This document shows positions 8,762 through 18,371 of a DNA stretch of 64,000 nucleotides, piece after piece. The position numbers were made by a program, and so were the translations under genes. The stretch covers positions 62,001 through 126,000 of the forward strand of contig JBFWQE010000002.1 of NCBI GenBank assembly GCA_050249615.1, read 5' to 3'. This DNA comes from VFZN01 sp050249615. GTDB lineage: Bacteria; Acidobacteriota; Vicinamibacteria; Vicinamibacterales; UBA2999. Each line of letters opens with the position of its first letter. Positions within the stretch are counted from its first letter, which is position 1. The notes beneath the pieces were generated by a model that worked only from the letters and a program-made list of their open reading frames with translations, ran no database searches and was not told where the DNA came from.

Positions 8762-9247
8762 CTACTCCACGCGGTCGTAGCGGATGTCGAGAATCTCCAG
8801 GCGCTCCGGCCCCTGCGGCGTTCGCAGCGTGACCACGTCGCCCACGCGGGCCTTGAGCAGCGCGTGAGCCAGCGGCGACCGCCACGACACGCGCGCGCTG
8901 CCGCTATCCAGTTCGTCGATGCCGACGATGGTGACCTCGCGCTCCTCGCCGCTCTCGCGCTGGTAGGCGACCGTCGCGCCGAAGAACACGCGGTCGTGGT
9001 TCTTGCCCGCGTTGTCGACCACGACGGCACTGTCCAGGCTCTTCGACAGGTAGCGCAGGCGTCGATCGATTTCGCGGAGCCGCTTCTTGCCGTAGATGTA
9101 GTCGCCATTCTCGGAGCGGTCGCCGTTGCCGGCCGCCCACGCCACGGTGGAGACCATGGCCGGCCGCTCGACTTTCCAGAGGCGTGCGAGCTCGTCCTGC
9201 AGCCGCTTGTGGCCGGCCGGCGTGATGTAGTTCTTGAAACCGCTCAT
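8762..9247 (-). CDS. greB: Transcription elongation factor GreB/GreA family
   Basis: A 161-residue protein with the Gre coiled-coil finger (MSGFKNYITPAGHKRLQDEL, then NGDRSENGDYIYGKKRLREI with the acidic tip residues D and E) and the C-terminal FKBP-like domain (YQRESGEEREVTIVGIDELD, SPLAHALLKARVGDVV). Gre factors enter the secondary channel of RNA polymerase and stimulate cleavage of backtracked RNA. The NGDYIYGKKRLREID sequence favours GreB over GreA. Its ATG overlaps the stop of the upstream PIN-toxin gene by four bases (ATGA), so translation of the two is probably coupled. Confidence 0.9.
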   Translation of the reverse strand: MSGFKNYITPAGHKRLQDELARLWKVERPAMVSTVAWAAGNGDRSENGDYIYGKKRLREIDRRLRYLSKSLDSAVVVDNAGKNHDRVFFGATVAYQRESGEEREVTIVGIDELDSGSARVSWRSPLAHALLKARVGDVVTLRTPQGPERLEILDIRYDRVE

Positions 9248-9678
9248 CGCGCGGTGAAGGGATTTCGGATGTGCACGCTGCGGATGACCTGGCCGTCGTT
9301 CAGGTCTTCCGTCCAGAGGACGTCGCACCCGGACTCAGCCGCCGCGTGAACAATCATCGCGTCCCAGAAGCCGAGAGCCGTCTTCTGGTGAAGGGCGATG
9401 GCGGCCCGCACGTCGTCCGCGCCGGGTGAGAACACCCTCCACGCGGCGAGCTCGCGGATGCGCTCCGCGGCCTCGTCTACGGGCAGCGGCGACGCCACCT
9501 TGCGTGTCACCGTGACGAAGAACTCCTGCAGGACCTGGACGCTGAGGCAGCCGGTGCCCGTCTCCCAGAGCCGGGCCAGCAACGCCTCCGCGGCTGCCTT
9601 CTTCGGGCCGGCTGACGCGTCGTGGGCGTAGACCAGGATGTTGGTGTCCACGAACGCGCGCGCGACGTCAGCGCTCAT
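9244..9678 (-). CDS. PIN-domain toxin (VapC-like)
   Basis: A 144-residue PIN nuclease. The acidic metal-binding residues are visible: D in AFVDTNILVYAHD, E in QVLQEFF, D in GFWDAMIVHAA and D in LWTEDLNDGQ. Such proteins cut RNA and are held inactive by a cognate antitoxin. The upstream antitoxin gene overlaps its start by 11 bases, and its own stop overlaps the greB start, so the three genes form one transcription unit. RNA target unknown. Confidence 0.87.
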   Translation of the reverse strand: MSADVARAFVDTNILVYAHDASAGPKKAAAEALLARLWETGTGCLSVQVLQEFFVTVTRKVASPLPVDEAAERIRELAAWRVFSPGADDVRAAIALHQKTALGFWDAMIVHAAAESGCDVLWTEDLNDGQVIRSVHIRNPFTAR

Positions 9679-9913
9679 GGAGCTCGTCGCGCGTCCACGT
9701 GCGACGCCCGCCCGTACCGAGGGACCTCGCCGACTTCATGGCGGCCAGCGCACGCTTCCGCGCCGCCGAGTAGCGGCGGTCTTCGTCCGCCAGGTCCGCC
9801 AGCGCCTCCGACAACAGCGCTGAAATCGACGTATCGCGGTCGGCCGCCAGCCGCTTCACGCGCTTCAGCAGCTCGCGCGGCAGGCTCAGCGTGACGTTCT
9901 GGGTGTCAGCCAC
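9668..9913 (-). CDS. Ribbon-helix-helix antitoxin (VapB/CopG-like)
   Basis: An 81-residue protein starting with GTG 9913. The N-terminal NVTLSLPRELLKRVKRLAAD followed by TSISALLSEALADL is a ribbon-helix-helix DNA-binding fold; the C-terminal half is basic and probably wraps the PIN toxin. It overlaps the toxin gene by 11 bases. A perfect inverted repeat lies 15 bases upstream of the start and is a likely autoregulatory operator. Confidence 0.82.
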   Translation of the reverse strand: MADTQNVTLSLPRELLKRVKRLAADRDTSISALLSEALADLADEDRRYSAARKRALAAMKSARSLGTGGRRTWTRDELHER

Positions 9914-9927
9914 GAAAACAAGTGTAG

Positions 9928-9941
9928 CACGTGAATACGTG
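9928..9941. promoter_or_regulatory. Candidate operator for the RHH/PIN/greB unit
   Basis: A perfect inverted repeat: CACGT, four bases (GAAT), ACGTG, 15 bases upstream of the antitoxin start codon. The spacing and size suit a dimeric ribbon-helix-helix repressor. Binding is inferred from position only. Confidence 0.5.
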
Positions 9942-9953
9942 GTGGAGCGAGGC

Positions 9954-11246
9954 TCAGCGCGGTCGATCCAGCACGATTTCCAGGGGGCCATCCCCGGCGA
10001 CGAACTCCGTGCGGCCGACGATTCGCGAGCCCTCCTCGACTAGGACGCGGTAGCGCACGCCGCGGTGCGCGCTGATCGAGAAGCGGCCGTCCTCGGACGT
10101 CATGCCGCCGTAGGCGCGCGCTGTCGCCAGGCCATCAGCGGCTGCAGGACCAGCATCCGCCGCGTACGAGTACCGCCCGGCGGCGCGATGGTTCTGCCGG
10201 TGACGGTGATCTGCGGTGCGGGCCGCGCCACCAGTGCGAAGACCTCGAGGCTGGCGCCTGGCTGGATATCGAGGACCTCGCCGCCGACGGAGCTGCGCGC
10301 CAGTGCAGGGGCCACCGCGCGCGTGGCGTCCGGGTACGGCACGCCAATGCCGCCGACATACTGGCCAGGGGGCAGTTTCTCGATTGCGAAGCGCCCGTCC
10401 GCCCCGCTGATCGCACCGTGAACGTAGCCTCCGGCCCATTGGTTGTACGGGGCCGGGAAGAGCTCGACGAAGACGCCCGGTGCGGGCGCGCCGGCGGGAT
10501 CGACCACCGTTCCGGTCACGCGCGCGGTCGACGGTGCCGTGACATCGACGTTCACGCACGAGGTCTCGCCCGTCAGCGTCACGGCGGTGGCGGCCGGCGC
10601 GCTCATGTCGGCTCGGTGTGGCGGGATGGCCACGGACAGGCGATAGCTGCCATCCGGCACATCGCGAAACGAGAATTCACCATTGGCGCTTGTCGTTTGG
10701 CGGGCGCGCACAGGGCCTTCGAGCGTGACGATAGCCCCGTCGACGGCCGGGCCGCCGGGCCATCCGAGCCCCCGGCCCCTCACGTCCGCTGCGGAGACGC
10801 GACCCCAGACGCGTGGCCGCTCGCGGACGGAAGGAGCCGAGAGGAACTCGAGCAGACCGCGTGCGGCCACGAGCGGCCTCGTCTGGCTGCACATCGAGAC
10901 CCTGCCGCCCGAGTCTGCCTCGATGAGATTACGGACCCCGGCCCGGAACTGGTACCCGCAGTCCACGCCATCGCCGCCGAGCACCGACGTGGGCGGGGCG
11001 TCGCCGTCGATCGCGCGGATATCCGTCAGCCGTACGACAACCGGCCCGGCTGGTGCGCCCCGCTCGATGTTCGCCACCGTGGCCTCCGAAGAGCACCCCG
11101 CCGGCACTCACCACGCCACACCCCTGAGCAATGCACGTGCACGCCTCCGACGCCGGCACGGCGGCGAAGAGCGACCACAGGGCCAGCGCTGCAACCAGCA
11201 GCCACCGCTGCGAACAACGCGACCAAGCGCGATCCAATCGACTCAC
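9954..11246 (-). pseudogene. Secreted carboxypeptidase-regulatory-like protein, two frameshifts
   Basis: Three overlapping frames together encode one protein. The first frame gives a signal peptide and SEACTCIAQGC (from 11246). A shift near 11086 leads into a frame carrying ATVANIERGAPAGPVVVRL and two or three carboxypeptidase-regulatory-like beta domains (GEFSFRDVPDGSYRLSV; GRFAIEKLPPGQYVGGI). A second shift between about 10105 and 10135 is needed to reach the last domain, GGMTSEDGRFSISAHRGVRY, which ends at 9954. Removing one G at about 11087 restores VLFEATVANIE. Either the gene is decaying or the assembly has indel errors; the good conservation of all three parts makes recent damage or sequencing error likely. 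An intact version would be an exported protein of unknown function. Confidence 0.75.
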
Positions 11247-11252
11247 CTCCGG

Positions 11253-11334
11253 TGAACCCCGAGAACCCGAGAACCCGAGAACCCGCGAACCCGAGAACCC
11301 GAGAACCCGCGAACCCGCGAACCCGAGAACCTCG
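11253..11334. repeat. Octamer repeat array (GAACCCGA/GAACCCGC)
   Basis: About ten head-to-tail 8-base units: eight are GAACCCGA or GAACCCGC (11263-11326), flanked by the imperfect units GAACCCCGA and GAACCTCG. The array fills nearly the whole gap between the frameshifted secreted protein and the gamma-glutamyltransferase gene. There are no spacers, so it is not a CRISPR. Confidence 0.9.
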
Positions 11335-11339
11335 AAGCC

Positions 11340-13172
<1,833 letters not shown>

Positions 13173-13215
13173 GGGAACCCCCGTGAGAAGGCTGATTCTA
13201 TGACACCGATGCCCG

Positions 13216-13259
13216 AACGCGGATGCCGCGGATGGGGCCGCAGATGTGACGCAGATAAC
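13216..13259 (-). repeat. Nonamer repeat cluster (CATCTGCGG/CATCCGCGG), minus orientation
   Basis: Read on the minus strand this is a run of ATCTGCGTC, ACATCTGCGG, CATCCGCGG and CATCCGCGT units. It belongs to the same family as the plus-oriented cluster at 13381. Together they fill much of the 314-base gap between the ggt start and the transglycosylase gene. Apart from these repeats and the promoter-like sequence at 13444, I see no gene in that gap. Confidence 0.75.
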
Positions 13260-13380
13260 GAGGCAAGGCGGCAGGGGGCACGCGGGTGTGAAGGGAAATA
13301 CGGCCGCACCGCCGGCTTCCGCAACGGTTCCGATTGGCCTCCCTGTGCAGGCTATGCGGCATCTCCGACCTGTTCTGCGC

Positions 13381-13407
13381 AATCTGCGGCATCTGCGGCA
13401 TCTGCGG
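13381..13407 (+). repeat. Nonamer repeat cluster, plus orientation
   Basis: AATCTGCGG, CATCTGCGG, CATCTGCGG head to tail, with weaker copies just upstream. GCCGCAGATG at about 13237 is the exact complement of CATCTGCGGC here, so the two oppositely oriented clusters could pair as a long-range stem of ten bases. Confidence 0.8.
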
Positions 13408-13443
13408 TGGTGTCTTTCTTTGTCTGTGCCATCCCTTTGGGTG

Positions 13444-13471
13444 TTGACCGGCGCGGACGATCCGATAAATT
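13444..13471 (+). promoter_or_regulatory. Candidate promoter of the transglycosylase gene
   Basis: TTGACC and TAAATT are separated by 16 bases and lie 15 bases before the GTG start codon. Both elements agree moderately with a housekeeping sigma factor consensus. This is one of few AT-richer patches nearby. Confidence 0.4.
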
Positions 13472-13486
13472 ACGGCAAAGGAGTCG

Positions 13487-14938
13487 GTGGATCCCCTCCA
13501 CATGCTCAGCCGTGTGATCCGCGCCGTCGTCGTCGCCGTCCTGGTCGTGCTGCTCGGCCCCACCGTGTCCGCCGAGCCGACGGAGCACGTCGAGGCGCGT
13601 CTCCAGGCCGACCTGGAGGTCGTGAAGGCGTTCCGGCCCGCGTACCCGTTCTGGCGCCACATCTTCACCATCACCGACGGCCGCATCGCGTTCGGCAGCG
13701 CGAAGGACGGGCGCCTGATTGTCACGTTTCCCTCGAAGGGCGACTGGTCGAAGGACGCCGTCTGGACGGATCCGGCACTGGCGCCATCGGTGTCCGGCGT
13801 CACGTGGCCGACACGCCTCGACGATCGGCGGGATCTCGCTGTGCGCCGCCTCGAGCCCGTGACCGGTCCGCTGGTGCACAACCCGACACGCGGCCGGTTC
13901 CTGCTGCCCAACGTTCCCAAGTACGGGCCGTTCCTCGAAGAGTGGAGCCGCATCTACGAGCGCTTCGGCGTGCCTGCGGACATCGGCCTCGCGCAGGCCA
14001 TCCTCGAGTCCGGGTTGAATGGCACCGCCCGGTCGCGCGCCAACGCGCTCGGCCTCTGCCAGTTCCTCCGGCGCAACTGGCAGGCGCTGAACCGCCTGTC
14101 GCCCGAGACCATCGAGGCGTACAACCAGACCACGCAGGCGCCGTACTGCGCCGCGTATCTCTCCATTCTCGCCACGATGTACGGGAGCTTCATCCCGGCG
14201 CTCTCCGAGCACCACTCGGGCGGGGTGAACGTGGGCCGGACGCTCATCAATGGCGAGCGCCTGGGCGGGACGACGGTCGCCGAGCAGTACCTCATGGGCT
14301 CGCAGTTCGCGCGCGACCTGCGGAGCGTCGCGCTCCGGGAGTACCGGGATCTCTACCGCACCTACGGTGTCCGCTCGTTCCGGTACGCGGAGATGGTGTT
14401 CGGCAACACCATCAACGTCCAGCAGATCAGGTCCGACGTGACGCAGGAGCGCATCTACGCGATGCGCACGCGTCGCGCCATCCCGATGGGCGAGATCACC
14501 CGGCGCACGAAGCTCACGGCCACCGAGGTGCAGCGTTTCAACCCGGCCCTCCAGCGCCAGGTGCCGGCGAAGGGGACGCTCTACCTGCCCATGCGCGTCC
14601 CGGAGTTCGGTGCGGACGTCACGTTCTGGCACCGCCCGGCGAGCGCCGAGTACACCGCCGTCCTGGACGGGTTCCTCAAGCTCGAGCCTGGCGTCCAGCG
14701 CTGGCACCAGGCCTCCTTCGAGCCGGAACTGCAGCGCTTCCGCCGCCGTTTCGAAGCCACGGGCACGGTGGAAGGCCAGGTGATGGCGACGACGCTGGCC
14801 TACGTCATCGGGGACCTCCGGACGAGCCGCCGCGGCGCCATCCTCGAAGACTTCCGCAACAGCGGCCGCATCCTGGAGCTGTTCCAGAAGGGTGTCGCCG
14901 AACTCACTGCCGCCATCGGCGGCAGCGGTTCGCAGTAG
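13487..14938 (+). CDS. Exported lytic transglycosylase with LysM domain
   Basis: A 483-residue protein with a signal peptide (cleavage near VSAEP). The SLT fold spans about residues 140-260: IYERFGVPADIGLAQAILES, with the catalytic glutamate in ILESG, and NALGLCQFLRRNWQAL. Downstream, RRAIPMGEITRRTKLTATEV and FNPALQRQVPAKGTLYLP form a LysM peptidoglycan-binding module. The enzyme should cleave the MurNAc-GlcNAc bond of peptidoglycan. GTG 13487 is three bases after AAAGGAG; the in-frame ATG at 13502 is the alternative. It converges with the kinase gene, 48 bases away. Confidence 0.85.
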   Translation: MDPLHMLSRVIRAVVVAVLVVLLGPTVSAEPTEHVEARLQADLEVVKAFRPAYPFWRHIFTITDGRIAFGSAKDGRLIVTFPSKGDWSKDAVWTDPALAPSVSGVTWPTRLDDRRDLAVRRLEPVTGPLVHNPTRGRFLLPNVPKYGPFLEEWSRIYERFGVPADIGLAQAILESGLNGTARSRANALGLCQFLRRNWQALNRLSPETIEAYNQTTQAPYCAAYLSILATMYGSFIPALSEHHSGGVNVGRTLINGERLGGTTVAEQYLMGSQFARDLRSVALREYRDLYRTYGVRSFRYAEMVFGNTINVQQIRSDVTQERIYAMRTRRAIPMGEITRRTKLTATEVQRFNPALQRQVPAKGTLYLPMRVPEFGADVTFWHRPASAEYTAVLDGFLKLEPGVQRWHQASFEPELQRFRRRFEATGTVEGQVMATTLAYVIGDLRTSRRGAILEDFRNSGRILELFQKGVAELTAAIGGSGSQ

Positions 14939-14949
14939 CCCCATCAGCG

Positions 14950-14976
14950 CATCTGCGGGCCCAGTTTCATCTGCGT
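14950..14976 (+). repeat. Two nonamer repeat copies between convergent genes
   Basis: CATCTGCGG at 14950 and CATCTGCGT at 14968, in the 48-base gap between the transglycosylase and the kinase. Same family as the clusters at 13216 and 13381. Confidence 0.6.
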
Positions 14977-14986
14977 CAGCCCTCCA

Positions 14987-17569
14987 CTAGCGCAGGCCCT
15001 CTGCGGCGCCTCGCGCCGACTTGGCCAGCGCCTCGAGCCGCGACAGTTCCCTGACGCTGGCCGGATCCTCGACGCTCCGGGCCACCACCTCGCGCCAGGC
15101 CGCCGCGCTGTCGGCCAGCCGCGCCGCCTGGGGGCCACCGCGCGCCACCGCGGCGCGCGCGAGTCCTTCGAACGCAACAGCGACCTGTTTCCGAACCTGG
15201 GTGTAGCTGGGGGCGACGGCGAGCGCGCGCATGCCGACGGTGCGCGCCTCCTCGAAGAGCGACGCCGCTTCATCCGGCCTCGGCGGCGTGATCGTCAACA
15301 GGAGATCCGCCACGGTGTTGAGACTGCGGGTCAGCTCCCACCGCACGAAGATGAACCCGGCGTGCCGCTCGGCACGATCGCGCCTGACGGCCAGCGCCCG
15401 GCTGTGGAGGTCCAGCGATTCCCGTGCCCGGCCCTCGGCCCGCTTCGCGTCCCCGAGCCGCAGCCACGCGTAGGCGAGATCGGCGCGGTACTGCACGTTG
15501 GCAGGGTCGGTGGCGACGAGCGGCTCCAGCATCGCGACCGCCGCCTGTGCCTCGTTCGCGGCCTCGTCGGTTCGCTCGAGCGCCAGCAGCGCCGTCGTCT
15601 TGCGCGAGCGCACCTCCGCCAGGCCGCGCCGCAGCATCTGGTTGTCCCCGGCGCCGGCGATGGCCGATTCGAGCAGGACCCGCGCACGTTCGAGCTCGGC
15701 GAGCGCGGCCCCGTAATCGCCTCGCTGCTCCAGCGCCAGCGCCAGCTGGGCGATCGCCCGCGCCAGGCTGGCTTCGTCCGACCACGACGGTGCCCCGAGC
15801 GCGCGCAGCCGCTCCCGCGTCTCGATCTGCCGTGTCGCCATGGCGATATGGCGCGGCACGTCGTTGGTGAGGTGCGCGACGGTGGCGAGGCCGTGATACG
15901 CATCGGCCAGCAGGCGCAGCGCCTGCGCGTCGCTGGCGTCGGCGGCGAGCAGGCGGTTCGCCGCGTCCACGGCCTCGGCGAACTCCGGCACCCCGGCGAT
16001 CGGATCGGCGGACAGTTGCGCGATGCCGATGAGAGCCGCAATCCGCGACCGCTCGAGCGCCCGGGTAGGCGCGACGCCGCTGATCGCCATCGCCTTGCGG
16101 AAGCTCGCCATCGCCCCCGACGCGTCTCCGAGGTTGGGCACGAAGGCCCCGCCCTGCACCTTGCCGACGCGGATATAGGCCTCGGCGAGCTCCTCGCGGA
16201 GGCGGGCATCGACCGCGCCCCCGGCAAACAGACGATCCAGATAGCGAAGCGCGGTGTCGACGACGAGCTTGCGGGCCGCCGTCGTTCCGGCAATCGGGGC
16301 CAGCGCGTCGTTGACGTCGAAGACGACCGTGTGGGCGAAGGCGCGAAGGTCCTGGAACCGCTGTTCGGCCAACCGGGCTTCCCGGGTGCTCTGGATGGTG
16401 GCGCCGACGAGGCCCGCCGCAAGAATCCCGACCACGGTCGCCGCGAGCCGATGGCGGCCGATCGACTTGCGGAGCCGGTAGGCGACGCCGTCGGAGCGGG
16501 CCAGGACGGGATACCCCGTTTGATGGCGCTGGAGATCCTCGGCGAGCTGCTCGACCGACGCGTAGCGCCGCGCCGGATCCTTCGCGAGCGCCTTGGCGAG
16601 CACCGTATCGAGGTCGCCGCGGAGCTGACGCGAGACCTGCGGTGCCAGCCCGGGCGTGAGGCTGGCCCGCTGGGGCTCGGCCGTCAGGACCGCGCTCACC
16701 AGTTCATCCAGACGGTTCGTGCGCAGGCAGTAGGGGCTGGATCCGGTCAGCACGACCTGGGCCAGGACACCCAGCGAGTAGACATCGGACGCCGTCGTCA
16801 GCGCCTCACCCTGGAGCTGCTCGGGGCTCGAGTAGGCCGGGGTGGCTGGCCGGTGGCGCGTGACGGTGACGCTGGAGCTGATCTGTCGGGCAATGCCGAA
16901 ATCGAGCAGCTTCACCTGTCCGTCGGCGGTCACGAGGACGTTCTCCGGCTTGATGTCGCAGTGGACGATCAAGTGGCGATGGGCGTAGGTCACACCGGCG
17001 CAGACCTGCAGCAGCAGCGCGATCCGATCGCTGACGCGCAGCGCGCGCTCCTCGCAGTGGCGGTCGATCGGCAGCCCCTCGACGTACTCCATCACCAGGT
17101 ACAGCAGGTGATCGTCGGTCGCGCCCGCATCGAGCAGGCGGGCGATGTTGGGATGCTCGAGGCCGGCGAGGAACGCGCGTTCGCGGAGGAACCGATCGCG
17201 CAGCGGCACGAAGGCGGACGACAGCAGCTTGATGGCGACGCGCCTGGCGAAGGTGCCGTCGCTCCGTTCCGCCAGGTACACGGCGCCGGTACCGCCCGTA
17301 CCGATCAGGGTGAGGAGGCGATAGGTCCCGATGGTGCGGCCGGCGAGGTCGGGAGGCTCGTCGTGCAGCGACAGGCTGGGCAGGAACTCGCCGGGCCGGT
17401 CGTGGGACTCCACGAGGGACGCGACTTCGGCGGCGATGGCGGGTTCGCTGCGGCGGAGCATCGACAGGAACGCCTCGCGCTCGGCGGCGGGACGCCCCAC
17501 GGCCTGTTCGAACAGGTCCGTGACCCGTGCCCACGTGACTGGCGTCAAGGGATCATGCTCGCGGTGCAT
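14987..17569 (-). CDS. Membrane Ser/Thr protein kinase with TPR region
   Basis: An 860-residue Hanks-type kinase. The glycine loop GTGGTGAVYLAE is at residues 90-101, the catalytic lysine in VAIKLL is at 114, and the catalytic loop HCDIKPEN is at 203. DFG is at 223 and TPAYSSPEQ lies in the activation segment. A transmembrane helix is at about 375-392. The periplasmic part (about 400-860) is helical with TPR-like repeats and probably senses a ligand or partner. The arginine before the catalytic aspartate is replaced by cysteine, a non-RD arrangement, which suggests activity does not depend on activation-loop phosphorylation. It lies 37 bases downstream of an ECF sigma gene in the same direction, so the pair is likely one signalling unit. 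Confidence 0.9.
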   Translation of the reverse strand: MHREHDPLTPVTWARVTDLFEQAVGRPAAEREAFLSMLRRSEPAIAAEVASLVESHDRPGEFLPSLSLHDEPPDLAGRTIGTYRLLTLIGTGGTGAVYLAERSDGTFARRVAIKLLSSAFVPLRDRFLRERAFLAGLEHPNIARLLDAGATDDHLLYLVMEYVEGLPIDRHCEERALRVSDRIALLLQVCAGVTYAHRHLIVHCDIKPENVLVTADGQVKLLDFGIARQISSSVTVTRHRPATPAYSSPEQLQGEALTTASDVYSLGVLAQVVLTGSSPYCLRTNRLDELVSAVLTAEPQRASLTPGLAPQVSRQLRGDLDTVLAKALAKDPARRYASVEQLAEDLQRHQTGYPVLARSDGVAYRLRKSIGRHRLAATVVGILAAGLVGATIQSTREARLAEQRFQDLRAFAHTVVFDVNDALAPIAGTTAARKLVVDTALRYLDRLFAGGAVDARLREELAEAYIRVGKVQGGAFVPNLGDASGAMASFRKAMAISGVAPTRALERSRIAALIGIAQLSADPIAGVPEFAEAVDAANRLLAADASDAQALRLLADAYHGLATVAHLTNDVPRHIAMATRQIETRERLRALGAPSWSDEASLARAIAQLALALEQRGDYGAALAELERARVLLESAIAGAGDNQMLRRGLAEVRSRKTTALLALERTDEAANEAQAAVAMLEPLVATDPANVQYRADLAYAWLRLGDAKRAEGRARESLDLHSRALAVRRDRAERHAGFIFVRWELTRSLNTVADLLLTITPPRPDEAASLFEEARTVGMRALAVAPSYTQVRKQVAVAFEGLARAAVARGGPQAARLADSAAAWREVVARSVEDPASVRELSRLEALAKSARGAAEGLR

Positions 17570-17606
17570 GCGCGCTCCAAGATGCGACGTCGGCGGTCGA
17601 ACGGGG

Positions 17607-18167
17607 TCACATATCGAGCTCCCGGCGCAGCCACGCCCTGGCCACGCTCCAGTCGCGCTTGACCGTCTTGGGAGAGACGGCGAGCGCCGTGGCCGTCTCC
17701 TCGACCGTCAGGCCGCCGAAGTAGCGCAACTCCACCACGCTCGCCTGGCGCGAATCGAGCGCTGCGAGCCGATCGAGCGCGCGGTCCAGATCCTCCCAGC
17801 GTTCGAAACCGGCGTCGATGGTCGGAAAGTCGGCCGTCGACCAGACGCGTTCGCGGTCGCCGCCGCGCTTGAGACGGCCCCGGCTGCGGGCGTGTTCGAC
17901 GAGAATCTCGCGCATCACGTGGGCCGCGATGGCGACGAATCGGCGCCGGTCCTCCCGGTCGGCATTCCCGCGCGGCACCAGCCGCAGGTAGACCTCGTGC
18001 ACGAGTGCCGTCGCCTGGAGGGTATGGCCGGGGCGCTCCCGGGCCAGGTAATGGTGGGCGAGCCGGCGCAGCTCGGCATAGACGATGGGGAAGAGGGCCC
18101 CGGCCGACAGGCCTCGCCCCTCGCGAGAATCGACGACCGGCTGACGTTCGGCAAGGTCGCTCGACAT
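17607..18167 (-). CDS. ECF-type sigma factor paired with a kinase
   Basis: A 186-residue sigma factor of the TIGR02999 type. Region 2 contains LFPIVYAELRRLAHHYL, TLQATALVHEVYLRL and FVAIAAHVMREILVEHARSR; region 4 contains VVELRYFGGLTVEETATALA and VSPKTVKRDWSVARAWL. I prefer ATG 18167 because AAGGGG precedes it. An ATG at 18191 would add eight residues without a ribosome site. The kinase gene follows 37 bases later, suggesting phosphorylation-dependent control of sigma activity. Confidence 0.9.
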   Translation of the reverse strand: MSSDLAERQPVVDSREGRGLSAGALFPIVYAELRRLAHHYLARERPGHTLQATALVHEVYLRLVPRGNADREDRRRFVAIAAHVMREILVEHARSRGRLKRGGDRERVWSTADFPTIDAGFERWEDLDRALDRLAALDSRQASVVELRYFGGLTVEETATALAVSPKTVKRDWSVARAWLRRELDM

Positions 18168-18371
18168 GTGCCCCTTATTTGTCCCAGACATCGTGTGGGA
18201 AGGGACGGCCCGCGTGGTCTCTTTCCCCCTGGGGGTGCCCGCACAGCCTACAGCAGAGTTCCGGCCGGCGCCAGGGAGGTTTCACCTCGGCCCTGGCCGG
18301 GGCCGTGAGGCGGGTGGGACGCCGAGGGCAGGGCGGGCCCGGCACGGTCTCCCGTACCGGGCCTCGCTGGA

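Noticed and set aside
11253..11334. CRISPR-like tandem array
   Set aside because: Units are 8 bases and adjoin without spacers, and there are no cas genes.
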